Shown here: piece after piece, positions 46,401-58,162 of the stretch
Layout of the letters: each line of letters opens with the position of its first letter
Numbering within the stretch: the stretch's first letter is position 1
From: Haliclona indistincta
Lineage: Eukaryota > Porifera > Demospongiae > Haplosclerida > Chalinidae
Length of the DNA stretch: 64,000 nt
Assembly: GCA_964017065.1 (NCBI GenBank)
Contig: OZ024786.1
Span: forward strand, 13,693,469 to 13,757,468
Direction of reading: 5' to 3'
Notes under the pieces: generated by a model
Seen by the model: the letters and a program-made list of their open reading frames with translations, nothing else
Told to the model about the DNA's origin: nothing
The model's database searches: none
Program-made: the position numbers and the translations under genes

Positions 46401-47980
46401 TAAATTCCGAGATTTCTCGATCGTTATCCATTGTCAGCTAAGTGTTATACGGCATTATTGTGATTGCGCAATACACACGTGACCAAGCAGTGCTTAGCGC
46501 ACGTGACCAGCTTTAGTATCGCCGCGCCGTATCAATCACGGAGAACACATAATTTATTTGTCTGGAGTCTTTGAAGAACGGTAGGCTCGTGTAGGATCAC
46601 TATTCTGCGCTTACCAGATTATTATAACCTCCATATAGGTCTACAAACATGTGTGGATGTGGGCGGGGCTCGTATGCACTGCATGTATGCGTAGGCGAGC
46701 TGATATGTAACAATTAATTTTTAGCTGTAATAATTATAAGGAAAAGCCATCAACAACAGGAAAAAGTAAACTAATGGTGGAAACAAAGACGGCTCAGTAC
46801 ATGCATGATATTGAACTGCACTTTACTGAAAAAGAAAAAAGGACACAAACAAGAAAATTAAAAAGATTTCTATCGAAATCAAAAGGATGTAGTGATGAAG
46901 AAATCTACTACTGGTCCACAATGTAAACCAACAAGGAACAAGCATGGAATGGTAACACGATTGACTTGCTAACAGACCATAGATCCCTACATCAGTGGCT
47001 GTACATGTACATAAGATCAATATTTTTGTCACAAGCTGAATTCAATTAAATGCACATCATGTGTCAGTCAACAGCAACTAGCTGAACTACCTATAGTCAG
47101 TCACAGCAGTCACGGATGTAGGGATCTACGGTCTGTTAGCAAGTCAATCGTGTTACCATTCCATGCTTGTTCCTTGTTGGTTTACATTGTGGACCAGTAG
47201 TAGATTTCTTCATCACTACATCCTTTTGATTTCGATAGAAATCTTTTTAATTTTCTTGTAATATTAATAGCTAGCATGTTTCACTGTTTCAGTGGTGCAT
47301 GCGTAATGAAATCCAATTTTTATCATACATGCATGATGAGTCTATTAATTAAGTTGATTTGTATACTTACATAGATTAAAAAAACTTCAATTGATGATTA
47401 TGAAGTGGAAGAGGATAAATTGGAAAACACATCTAGAGCATTGTTTATGAAAGTAATAGCTCCTTGCTGCAATATTCAGTTACAATGGATTGGACCACCT
47501 GGCTCAGAACTGCAGTCACTGTTTCATGATGTAGCGATCTCCGGAACTGATGACCCTGAGTGTTTCTTCACTATCTCCTACTATCCAGTTCAATACAGTA
47601 CAGGTGCAGTTAAAGATGAGCAGGCAACAAGCAAACAACCAGCTGCAGTATTGGATACATCTCTTATTCAAAAACTGGTATAGCTATGTAATAATACTAT
47701 AATACATTAATTATCATGTATACTTTAGTCTTTAAAAACACTTGTATATGAACTTCGAGATGTTACTGAATGGAGACAGCTTGGAATTCAGCTTTGTCTT
47801 CCAAAAGCTATACTAGATGAAGTTGAAATGAATAACCATGATGTTGCAAATAGGAAGAGCAGTATGTTGAATCGATGGCTGGAAATCAATCCTGAAGCAT
47901 CATGGAAAGATATAGTATCAGCATTGAAAGATATGCATAAAAATACTGTTGCTAAAACCATCGAGGAAAAGTATTGTTGA
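40472..47980 (+). CDS. Gene 4: ankyrin array, degenerate ROC, COR, coiled coil, ZU5, UPA-like, Death
   Basis: Exons 40472-44533, 44585-44654, 44713-44772, 44823-45005, 45125-45193, 45243-45784, 45836-45985, 47375-47677, 47729-47980 give 1896 codons. It carries 19-20 ankyrin repeats, one 68-residue pair more than gene 2. The P-loop is GNNSAGKI (about 741); DLAGQAEYHS is present. A coiled coil (about 1339-1450 equivalent in gene 2) precedes a full ZU5 domain (about 1482-1660: WPGYGFFIEIPAGALPPG, SAVYGISCSEVFLKDVSLN), a UPA-like stretch (WTEDDDPQ...WKIVPR) and a Death domain (about 1814-1896) ending EEKYC-stop. ZU5-UPA-Death is the order in UNC5-type receptors. The 1.4-kb intron 45986-47374 holds transposon copy 2. 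Unlike gene 2 there is no C-terminal membrane helix. The ZU5 acceptor at 45242 was chosen by phase. Confidence 0.88.
46028..47258 (+). mobile_element. 1.23-kb non-autonomous element, copy 2, in an intron of gene 4
   Basis: Starts TTAGGGAGGCACGGTAGTG and ends with the foldback arms (about 46850-46995 and 47115-47258). Sense orientation, intron 45986-47374. Same structure as 25407-26617. Confidence 0.85.
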
Positions 47981-48409
47981 GGTAACAAGAGGACGACAAT
48001 GGTAATGTAATTGCAATAAGATATAATTATTATTGCATATTTATTCCCTTTTGTAGAAGATCTTGATATCTTGAGAGCATCTAAACTTATAACAAGCAGA
48101 TGAAATACACAAGTCATGGTATTACATTCGTTGTTATTTCAGAACACTTATACCTACATGTACCATAATGGATCACTTCAAAATAACTGCACCAGAATAC
48201 CCTGTGAGTATCACGTTACATGATAATGCTGAACTACAAAATGTATTATGATTTTCATAGACCGGCATTTGGAAATTCTCTCATGGACAATTGTTAGGAC
48301 ATCATAATTATGATTGTATTATTATTGAGAAATTTTTAAAAAGAGTGGTTTGTTACAATAGAATGTGGAATAATGATCACACATGTTCTGATGAGTCGAC
48401 TAGTTCTCT
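47981..48409 (+). other. Gene 4 3' flank with spliced 3' UTR block
   Basis: TTTCAG/AACACTTA near 48140, ACCCT/GTGAGT near 48204 and CATAG/ACCGGC near 48258 are conserved with the gene 2 flank. No gene. Confidence 0.55.
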
Positions 48410-48523
48410 TAGTTCACAGTAGAGTCGCTGCATCTTAGTGCTACTAGCAATGAGAGAGAGGAACTGCTTAGCAAGATCTGAATGCTGTAGCCGTGGAACA
48501 CAACGCTGCTGCTGCTGTCTAAC
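48410..48523 (-). pseudogene. Truncated copy of HIRA-like C-terminal exon (1)
   Basis: The sequence is about 95% identical by eye to 20485-20595, covering the end of the HIRA-like exon (the part encoding RCVPxLQHSDLAKQF to the C-terminus). Similarity stops abruptly after the CTGCTGCTGTCTAAC word, i.e. inside the coding part, so the rest of the exon is missing. Confidence 0.85.
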
Positions 48524-48573
48524 AATTCATACATGTACAAATTATTCTAGCATGTATTACCATGGTGGTACTG

Positions 48574-48893
48574 CAGGCGCGTGTCTAGAAATGAGGAAAG
48601 AGAGGTGCGCGCGAAGCGCGCCCGAAAAATCTAATTAATATTCATGATATTCATTAATTTGCGTCATTTTCGTCATTACTATCATGGCGCACTGGATTTG
48701 TTCTTCGCTAGAACTAATGGAAAACGGCCTAAACCACCTTAGAATGGAATATTGGCAGCTGATAAGTTTGTTGCAATAACAGTTGTGATAAATTTATAGC
48801 CACAGTGTACTTTAATGCAATGAATAATTTAAAACTTCAATGCTGAGGGGGGTGCTAGAGCACCCGGAGCCCTATCGTGGACACGCGCCTGGA
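48574..48893. mobile_element. About 320-bp TIR element, CAGGCGCGTGTC ends
   Basis: The 5' end CAGGCGCGTGTCTAG is inverted against GGACACGCGCCTG. Its subterminal GTGCGCGCGAAGCGCGC...CTAATTAATATTCAT stretch is the reverse complement of part of the element in gene 5 (56560-56635), so the two are diverged members of one family. The hAT-like class is inferred. Confidence 0.65.
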
Positions 48894-49463
<570 letters not shown>

Positions 49464-49487
49464 CTGACAGTATACTGTAATAGAGAC

Positions 49488-49760
49488 AGTTACATCTGAA
49501 GCTTCTGACAAACCCGAGGTTGTGAATCATTGAACTAACAGAACGGAAAGAAGAGAAAGAAGACCGAGAAGTTGACCAGAGATTGTTTTAGAGAGCGTTG
49601 GGTGTGTTCAGGAGTCCACGTACATGATGCAGAAGAGGGTGATTTTAAAGATGAGACTGCTCAACCTCCCCTCCTAATGGTTCTGTGCAAACTATTCATA
49701 GTGGAGAGCAGATTTTATCATTCTTTTTAGTAGCGTTTGAATTTTTATCATGTTTCACAT
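49488..49760 (+). pseudogene. Decayed WWE-kinase last-exon copy next to (CT)n
   Basis: ACATCTGAAGCTTCTGACAAA, GAAGAGAAAGAAGACCGAGA, GATGCAGAAGAGGGTGATTT, AAAGATGAGACTGCTCAACC, CCTAATGGTTCTGTGCAAAC and GAGAGCAGATTTTATC match 10825-11115 in order, including the 3' UTR start. Frameshifts and an early stop. Confidence 0.85.
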
Positions 49761-50179
49761 CTTCATTGTAGTAGATCAATTACTGACATCAATGTATCTA
49801 TTCATTGTTGTGTAGATTTGTTTACTATAGTATGCTCTGATATAGAATTGTCTAAAACGCACAACATAATTATGGTGGTACTAATTAATGGTTGCACTTG
49901 AACATCTTGCGGCATTAATTTGGCTATTAGGGAGACACGGTAGTGTCTCCCTATGTAGGGTTGAACGAGAAAACAAGATGGCGGCTACATACAATGTATT
50001 AGCGTTCAAACGCTGATATTTCGCCTGGTCATGACTGAATTCTATACGACCAAAATGAAGACACTTAAATCCGATCTGCTCTCTGGCGTTGCCCCATCCT
50101 ACAGTAGCAAGGAGATTGCTCGAAGTTGTTACTAAAGTGACGAACCTGGAAACGGTGAAAATCGTGTTTCGTCATCTTC

Positions 50180-50186
50180 GTTTTCT

Positions 50187-50270
<84 letters not shown>

Positions 50271-50273
50271 TTT

Positions 50274-50306
<33 letters not shown>
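50180..50306 (+). repeat. (CTTT)n microsatellite in element copy 3
   Basis: About 125 bp of TTTC tetranucleotide repeats with one interruption near 50270. The other copies have only short versions here. Confidence 0.95.
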
Positions 50307-50697
50307 AGCGCGCCTAGCGCCTTTACGCGAGCAATGCCGAGACCAAAACACCCACGAACAGTCGTGAAATTCTCCTGGCAGGTGCCTTTTGAACTTAGTT
50401 TTTAGCGAAACGTCGATATAAATTCCGCGATTTCTCGATCGTGATCCATTGTCAGCTAAGTGTTAGACGCCATTGAGCAATACGCACGTGACCAAGCAGT
50501 GGTTAGCGCACGTGACCAAGCACTAGCTTGAGCATCGCCGCGCGCCTTACATGTATTTGTCTGGAGTCTTCGAAGAACGGTAAGCTCGTATAGGATCACC
50601 ATTCTGCGCTTGCCAGATAATTACAACCGCCGTACATGTCTACAAACAATTGTGGGTGGTGCTCGTATCCACTGCATGCATGCATAGATAGTACACA

Positions 50698-51886
50698 TAA
50701 CGGGATTGGTGACTCCCGTAAATTATCACTGTTTTTACGGCACATCCGCGTTACAGCGCCGCGTTTGCGCCTGCATATTAAGTAGAATAGCTATGGCGGT
50801 ACGGTGAGTACAAATGCAGTTCCTGTTCGTGTAAAAGAGACACAAACTCAGCGGCAAGGTACATGATACTAAGATACTGCTGTAATTGTATCTCTTTAAT
50901 ATAGTTCTACTGTCTGTTGTTGAAGCGGTCATCAGCGGCGAGAAGTCTAAGATACCCAGCAGAACTGCTACTGAGTATCACTCTTGCTATTACACACTCA
51001 GTACATACAACTCTATGCATAGTTAAAGTTGAATAATAAGAAAGTAAATTTGAAAGAATCATCAGCAACTGGTCTAGTCTGCATGCTGTACTAGTACCAC
51101 TGATGATCAAGCTAGCTAACTCAGTACAACATGGTCAACTAGTTGACTAAGGTGAATGAGAGCTGTTGGCTGCTGTGAGTGAGGGTTGGCTGTTAGTATT
51201 GAAACAGCCAGCTGAAATGACTTTGACTTTTGGTACTTTTCAACTGCCTTCTTCCCATTGTCTAAAAATAGCAACAATTATATCTTCATGTGAACCCTCT
51301 GATCTTTATTTCAGAGCTACGTAAGACATTTAATGGCATAATATAGACCTATCACTAGTATTTGGTTCAAAAATATATTGACTAAAATTATTTGCTTCAC
51401 CAAAATAGGTACAGGAAATCTGCAACTAAATCAATCATTTTCCTACATTGATTACTTTATTTTTTAACAATAAATTCAAGCACAAAGAAGAAAAGTGGCT
51501 AAAGGCATACAACAACTCCTTCTCTGTCATTTTTTTCTATTCAGTTGTAGAAAGCTTATGTTTGTGCGTGTATATAGGTACAGAAAATTCTGCACTGAAG
51601 AGACGCACATTCCAGGTCGATCAAACCCGAGATTTGTGCATAATAATAACAGTTTGGTTAGATAAAACAACTATCTTTAGTTAGACCACTTCTCAATCTG
51701 TAAATTTACACTGTGTAGCGCAGCTTACCTTCTACAAGCACTTGTAAGTAGTCTTGTTTTTACAGCTGACTAGCCATTCCTTGCCGTTGTCAGCTGCAAC
51801 CATGCGGCCAAATATTGTAACGCGGATGCGCCGCGCAGAATTGTATTACGTGAATTGTAGTCACCAATCCCGTTATGTGTACTATC
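50698..51886. mobile_element. 1.19-kb TIR element nested in copy 3, TA flanks
   Basis: The ends GTACACATAACGGGATTGG and the complement CCAATCCCGTTATGTGTAC, with TA on each side, are Tc1/mariner-like. A second inverted stretch lies inside (ATCCGCGTTACAGCGCCGCG against CGCGGATGCGCCGCGC, imperfect). No transposase ORF recognised. Confidence 0.75.
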
Positions 51887-53711
51887 TATGATGCATGTGT
51901 AGGCGAGCTGATATGTACAGCATAACAATTATTATTAGCTACAAGTTTAAAATTCTTAATAACAAAGAAAAGCCACCAACAACAGGAAAACTAAACCAAT
52001 GGTGGAAACAAAGACAGCTCAGTACGTGCATGATATTGAACTGCACTTCGCTGAAAAAGAAAAAAAAGGACACAAACAAGAAAATTAAAAAGATTTCTAT
52101 CGAAATCAAAAGGATGTAGGGTTGTGAAATCTACCACTGGTCCACAATGTAAACTAACAAGGAACAAGCATGGAATGGTAACACGATTGACTTGCTAACA
52201 GACCATAGATCCCTACATCAGTGGCTGTACATAAGATCAATATTTTGTCACAAGCTGAATGCACGTTAGGTGTCAGTCAACAGCAACTAGCTGAACTAGC
52301 TATAACCAACCACAGCAGCCACTGATGTAGGGATCTATGGTCTGTTAGCAAGTCAATCGTGTTACCATTCCATGCTTGTTCCTTGTTAGTTTACAAGAAA
52401 TTAAAAAGATTTCTATCGAAATCAAAAGGATGTAGTGATGAAGAAATCTACCACTGGTTCACAATGTAAACCAACAAGGAACAAGCATAGAATGGTAACA
52501 CGATTGACTTGCTAACAGACCATAGATCCCTACATCAGTGGCTGCTGTGGCCAGACTATAGCTAGTTAAGCTATTTACTGTTGACTGACACTTTGAATAG
52601 AATTCAGCTTGTGACAAAATATTGATCTTATGTACAGCCACTGATGTAGGGATCTATGGTCTGTTAGCAAGTCAATCGTGTTACCATTCTATGCTTGTTC
52701 CTTGTTGGTTTACATTGTGAACCAGTGGTAGATTTCTTCATCACTACATCCTTTTGATTTCGATAGAAATCTTTTTAATTTCTTGTTTGTGTCCTTTTTT
52801 CTTTTTAGTGAAGTGCAGTTCAATATCATGCATGTACGGAGAAGTCTTTGCTTCCGCCATTATTTTAGTATTCCTGTTGTTGATGGCTTTTCTTAAACTT
52901 GTAGCTAAAATTGTTAAGCTGTACGTATCAGGTCTGCCTGGTCGCCTACGCATGCATATGCAGTGCATACGAGCCCCGCCCACACTTGTTTGTAGACCTA
53001 TACGGCGGTTATAATTATCTGGCAAGTGCAGAATGGCGATCCTACACGAGCTTACCGTTCTTCGAAGACTCCAGACAAATGCCGGGTGTGTGTTCTCCGT
53101 GAAAGTGATCCACACGGCGCAGCGATACTTTAGCTGCTTGGTCACGTGCGCTACCCATTGCTTGGTCACGTGCGTATTGCGCAATCACAATAATGGCGTC
53201 TAACACTAAGCTGACAATGGATCACGATCGAGAAATCGCGAAACTTAGATCACCGTTACGCTAAAAACAAAGCTCAAAAGGCACATGCCAGGAGAATTTC
53301 ACGACTGTTCGTGGATGTTTTGGTCTCAGCACTGCTCGCGTAAAGGCGCTAGGCGAGTTGAAGAAAGAAAGAAGAAAGAAAGAAAGAAAGAAGAAAACGA
53401 AGATGACGAAACTCGATTTTCACCGTTTCCAGGTTCGTCACTTTAGTAACAATTTCGAGCAATCTCCTTGCTACTGTAAGATGGGGCAACGCCAGAGAGC
53501 AGATCTAAGTGTCTAAAGACGTATACAATTCAACACCAGGCGAAATATCAGCGTTTGAACGCTAATACATTGTATGTAGCCGCCATCTTGTTTTCTCGTT
53601 CATCCCTACATAGGGAGTCACTACCGTGCCTCCCTAATATTGTGGACCAGTGGTAGATTTCACAACCCTACATCCTTTTGATTTCGATAGAAATCTTTTT
53701 AATTTTCTTTA

Positions 53712-54030
53712 TAGACATGATTTGGCAGATTGTAGTTGTATATTGACATAGTTAGCTACATCATCAGGATGAAGATGACTTAAAGTGGCGATACAGCTTC
53801 CTTGTTTGTTGTACAGCTAGCATTACATATGCAAGCTAGTTTCTGATTGGATAATGCTGCCCATAAGTTATCAACTGTATATATTGCGGTATGTATCACA
53901 TGATCTTGCAGTCATGTGACATGAATTTATAATTATAAAAATGCTGTGAAAACTATTAGTCTGTATGGTTTACTCATAATCAACGCATTCCTTATTTCTC
54001 AGTCTGACTGTTATTGCATAATTGTGGTTC
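53712..54030 (+). other. Upstream flank of gene 5
   Basis: 53712-53880 duplicates 48970-49110. The final 100 bp share CAGTCTGACTGTTATTGCATA and GTGGTTC with the other paralogues just before the ATG. No clear TATA box. Confidence 0.5.
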
Positions 54031-57000
54031 ATGGCTGAGTCTCAGGTGGATCTAGAGCAGCAGTGTGTGACAGCATTCAAGCAAGGCAACCATGACCAGG
54101 CAGTACAACTACTACCACAACTACAGCAACCTGGTGATGTTACTACTGAGTTTGAAAACAATGACAAAAGCTTTCTACCAAATAAAGGCGTGACACTTCT
54201 CCATCTTGCTGCTTATCACGGCTGGCTAGACATCATCAAGACTATACAGCAACATATCTCAATGTATGATGTCAGAGACAGTGAAGGTCTCACTCCACTG
54301 CATTATGCTGCAGCTGCTTCATCAGAGAATTGCTTAGAAATGATAAATTACTTAATTAACACATTAGGATGTGATTCCAATGCCAAAACCACAAAGAAAA
54401 ATCTTCCATTACATATTGCATGTCTTGATGGCAACTTAAACACTGTTAAATATTTCATAACAGAACAAAACTGTAACCCAAATGTTCAAGGTAACAATGG
54501 ATGGACACCACTACATTATGCTTCAGTGAATGGTCACATGAAAATAATTCATTATCTTATTGCTGAACAACGTTGTGACCCAAATACTTTAGACAACTTC
54601 GGTGATCTCCCATTACATTATGCTTGCAGGAAAGGTCTCTTGAATGCTATAAAATATTTTATCATTGAGCATAAATGCGATCCTAATATTCGAAACAAAA
54701 ACGGAGTTACACCTCTTCACTGTGCTTCTCAAAATGGTCACATGGACATCATCCAATACTTTATCGCTGAACTAGGTTGTGATCCAACAATTTCAAACAA
54801 CAGTGGTATTCTTCCATTACACAGTGCTAGTCTTAACGGTCATTTGAATACGGTCAAATATTTCATCAGTGAACAAAAATGTGACCCAAACAGTCGAACA
54901 AAAGACGGATCAACACCTCTTTACTGTGCTTCTCAAAATGGTCACATGGACATCATCCAATACCTTATCACTGAACTAGGTTGTGATCCAACAATTTCTG
55001 ACAACAATGGCTTTCTTCCATTACATGCTGCTAGTTCTAATGGTCATTTGAATATGGTCAAATATTTCATCAGTGAACAAAAATGTGATCCAAACAGTCA
55101 AACAAAAGACGGATTTACACCTCTTCACTGTGCTTCTCAAAATGGTCACATGGACATCATCCAATACTTTATCGCTGAACTAGGTTGTGATCCAACAATT
55201 TCAAACAACAGTGGTATTCTTCCATTACACAGTGCTAGTCTTAACGGTCATTTGAATACGGTCAAATATTTCATCAGTGAACAAAAATGTGACCCAAACA
55301 GTCAAACAAAAGACGGATTTACACCTCTTCACTGTGCTTCTCAAAATGGTCACATGGACATCATCCAATACTTTATCGCTGAACTAGGTTGTGATCCAAC
55401 AATTTCAAACAACAGTGGTATTCTTCCATTACACAGTGCTAGTCTTAACGGTCATTTGAATACGGTCAAATATTTCATCAGTGAACAAAAATGTGACCCA
55501 AACAGTCAAACAAAAGACGGATCTACACCTCTTTACTGTGCTTCTCAAAATGGTCACATGGACATCATCCAATACCTTATCACTGAACTAGGTTGTGATC
55601 CAAAAATGTCAAACAACGATGGTCTTCTTTCATCACACATTGCTAGTCTTAATGGTCATTTTATTACAGTCAAATACCTCATCCGGGAACAGAAATGTGA
55701 CCCAAACAGTCGAACATTGAACAGATCAACACCTCTACATGTACATTATGCTGCTGAAGGTGGTCATTTGACCATTATCAAGTATTTAGTTGATGACCTT
55801 GGATGTGATCCAAAGTCTTTAGATGGTGATGGTGATGGTGATCTTCCATTACACATTGCTTGCTGGAAAGATGCTACAAAATGTTTCATCACAGAGAAAA
55901 ATATTGATCCGTCATGTCAAGGTCGTAAAGGATATACTCCACTACATTATGCTGCTCAAAATGGTCACATCAGCATCATCCACTATTTAATCACTGAACT
56001 AGGTTGTGATCCAACAATTTCTAACAACAATGGTCTTCTTCCATTGCACATTGCTAGTCTTAACGGTCACTTAAATGCTGTAAAATATTTTATAGCTGAT
56101 CACAACTGTGATCCTAATAGTCGAGGTCAGCATGGGTACACTCCTCTACATTATGCCTCTCAATGTGGTCATTTACATATCGTCCAATACCTAATCACTG
56201 AACTAGGTCAGTGGCGGATCCAGGGGGGGAATCGGGTGCCAATTCCCCCCCCTTCGCGAGCACGTTTAATTAATTCATAGACTATTTTATTGATTGCCAC
56301 GCCTCTCGATCGTTAACACGCGCACGAGCTCATACATATACATGACGAGCAGCTAGCTGGGGACTACTAGTACAGTAGTATCAAGTCTATAACCATGAAG
56401 AGAGGTCGAAGTTCCAAGGGATCCAAGTTTCAACCTTTCAAAACAGGCGTACGGTCTCAGTAGAGTCCTAGCAGAAACGGAAAGCGTACATACACGTTCT
56501 GAGTTCTATTTATTGCAATCTGTATACATAACACGCCCGCATTGACAATGATCAATGAGCGGAAATGACGTCATTTCAATGAATATTAATTAGATATTTC
56601 AAAAAATCGCGCGCGCTTACGCGCGCACCTTCTCTTTCATTCTTCGCACCCTAGTTAAGCCCCTGTTGGCCCCCCCTTTTTCAAATCCTGTATCCGCCCC
56701 TGTAGGTTGTGACCCGAAGGTGATTGATAATAATGGTAGAACAATACTTCATTTAGCAGCCATTAGAGGCCATGTTCCAGTAGTACAATGGCTCTTACGT
56801 GATAAAAGAATTGATTTAATGACAAGAGACAAATGGTGCAGTACCATAGGAGATCTGGCAAATGAAAATTCGAAGTTAGAAATGGTTCGTTTTCTTGATC
56901 CATTCATAGGATCATTTAATAATCATCTGATGCATACGTTTGGTAAGACAATTATTCTTACTGGTAATAATAGCGCTGGTAAGATCTCTCTGGCTAAAGC

Positions 57001-58162
57001 TATCAATCAGCAAGGCATCAAGCAACTTACTTCATCCGATAACACAATAATTATTGAGCACAGATCTGATGCTGGTATAGTACCATCAATAATAGAAACT
57101 AGTGAATTTGGAAATCTAGTTTTATACGACTTGGCAGAACAAGCAGAATATCATTCCAGTCATTCTTTTGTCATGGAGACTGTGATGCATCAATCACCTG
57201 CCACATTCATCAATGTATTAGATCTCAACAACCTAGATGATGAGATATTGCAGCAACTTGGCTACTGGCTTAACTTCATCGATAATATCACTTGTAAAAC
57301 TATTACTAAATCCTGTTTGATAATTGTTGGCAGTTATGATCATGAGCTTAGTCATGAACAGATTCAAAGCAAATCAACTCTTATCAGAAATAAAATGCAA
57401 AAAAGATCAGATCATCAAGACTACATGGGATATGTTACTATAGACTATCAAGACATTGAATCTGAAGCCAATCAAGAGTTTGTATCACTGCTCTATAAAA
57501 GCAATCAATCTATTGTTGCTAGGCTACCTCCAGTGAGCTGCTACTGTCACTTGCTGTATGCATTTCTAATGAAATGGAAATTGCATATGAGTATATGTGT
57601 ACTTGGAGATCTTATGGGTTCAATACCTGAGATCTTTCCAAAAGAAACAGCATTCATTGCTGAGCTTCTTACAACACTCAGTGAAAGGGGATTGATACTT
57701 TTTCTTAAAAATCAACCACAATTAGAGAAGAGCTGGATAGTGGTGGACATTGAATCAATGTTAAAGACAGTTAAGAAAGATATCATGCCAGTCCTTGAAG
57801 AATTCAAAGATCAACATCTTTTGGGCAACAACGTTAACACTGGAATTTTATGCTTGTCTACTTTCAAACAGCTCTTTCCACAGTTTAATATTGAAATTCT
57901 AGTTGTTTTTCTGCAGACTCTTGAGCTCTGCCATAGTGTAAATCTGTCTGGCATTGAAACAAATCTATTACAATGTATCGAAGATGTTTCACAAAGAAAC
58001 CAAATGTACTTTTTCTTTCCTTCGTTGTTAAATATGTGCCGTCCAATTATTTTACCAAGTGATGGTTTCAGTTTTGGCTGGTACCTGAGTTGCAAACCGG
58101 TTCCAGAATACCAGTTTTTCACTAGCCGATTTCTTCATGTTCTTCTCCTTCGTTCAAGCTGA
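54031..58162 (+). CDS. Gene 5: ankyrin array, degenerate ROC, COR; truncated; contains transposon-derived intron
   Basis: Proposed exons 54031-56206 and 56706-58162 give 1210 codons. About 21 ankyrin repeats include near-identical 204-bp pairs (55111-55314 and 55315-55518). The intron 56207-56705 is a transposon plus target duplication; its removal joins repeats in frame exactly as in genes 2 and 4. The P-loop GNNSAGKIS (about 812) lacks the Ser/Thr, and the DxxG motif is DLAEQ, losing the Gly kept in genes 2-4. COR runs to FLHVLLLR, then a deletion joins it out of frame to ZU5 sequence, giving a stop (AGC TGA). The short repeat AGCTGATCAGTGCAATCTACTG is present twice at the junction. The predicted product is ankyrin-ROC-COR only. 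Confidence 0.75.
56209..56702. mobile_element. 494-bp transposon inserted in a gene 5 ankyrin codon, spliced as an intron
   Basis: Ends CAGTGGCGGATCCAGG and CCTGTATCCGCCCCTG are inverted. A direct 5-bp duplication TAGGT flanks it (56204-56208, 56703-56707). The left TAGGT gives donor AG/GTCAGT and the right one gives acceptor CCTGTAG/G. The sequence before the acceptor is pyrimidine-rich. The ends look hAT-like; the 5-bp duplication is shorter than the usual 8 bp, so the class is uncertain. A diverged relative is at 48574-48893. Confidence 0.85.

Larger units (their letters stand above)
49927..53711. mobile_element. 3.8-kb tail-to-tail pair of 1.2-kb elements (copies 3 and 4) with nested TIR element
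   Basis: Copy 3 (+, 49927-52395) and copy 4 (-, 52395-53640) face each other with their foldback ends adjacent. Copy 3 is split by a 1.2-kb element at 50698-51886. The empty site is visible at 48960-48985: the flanks TTTGGCTAT and TATAGACAT are contiguous there. Extra foldback sequence (53636-53711) ends the block. Confidence 0.75.
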
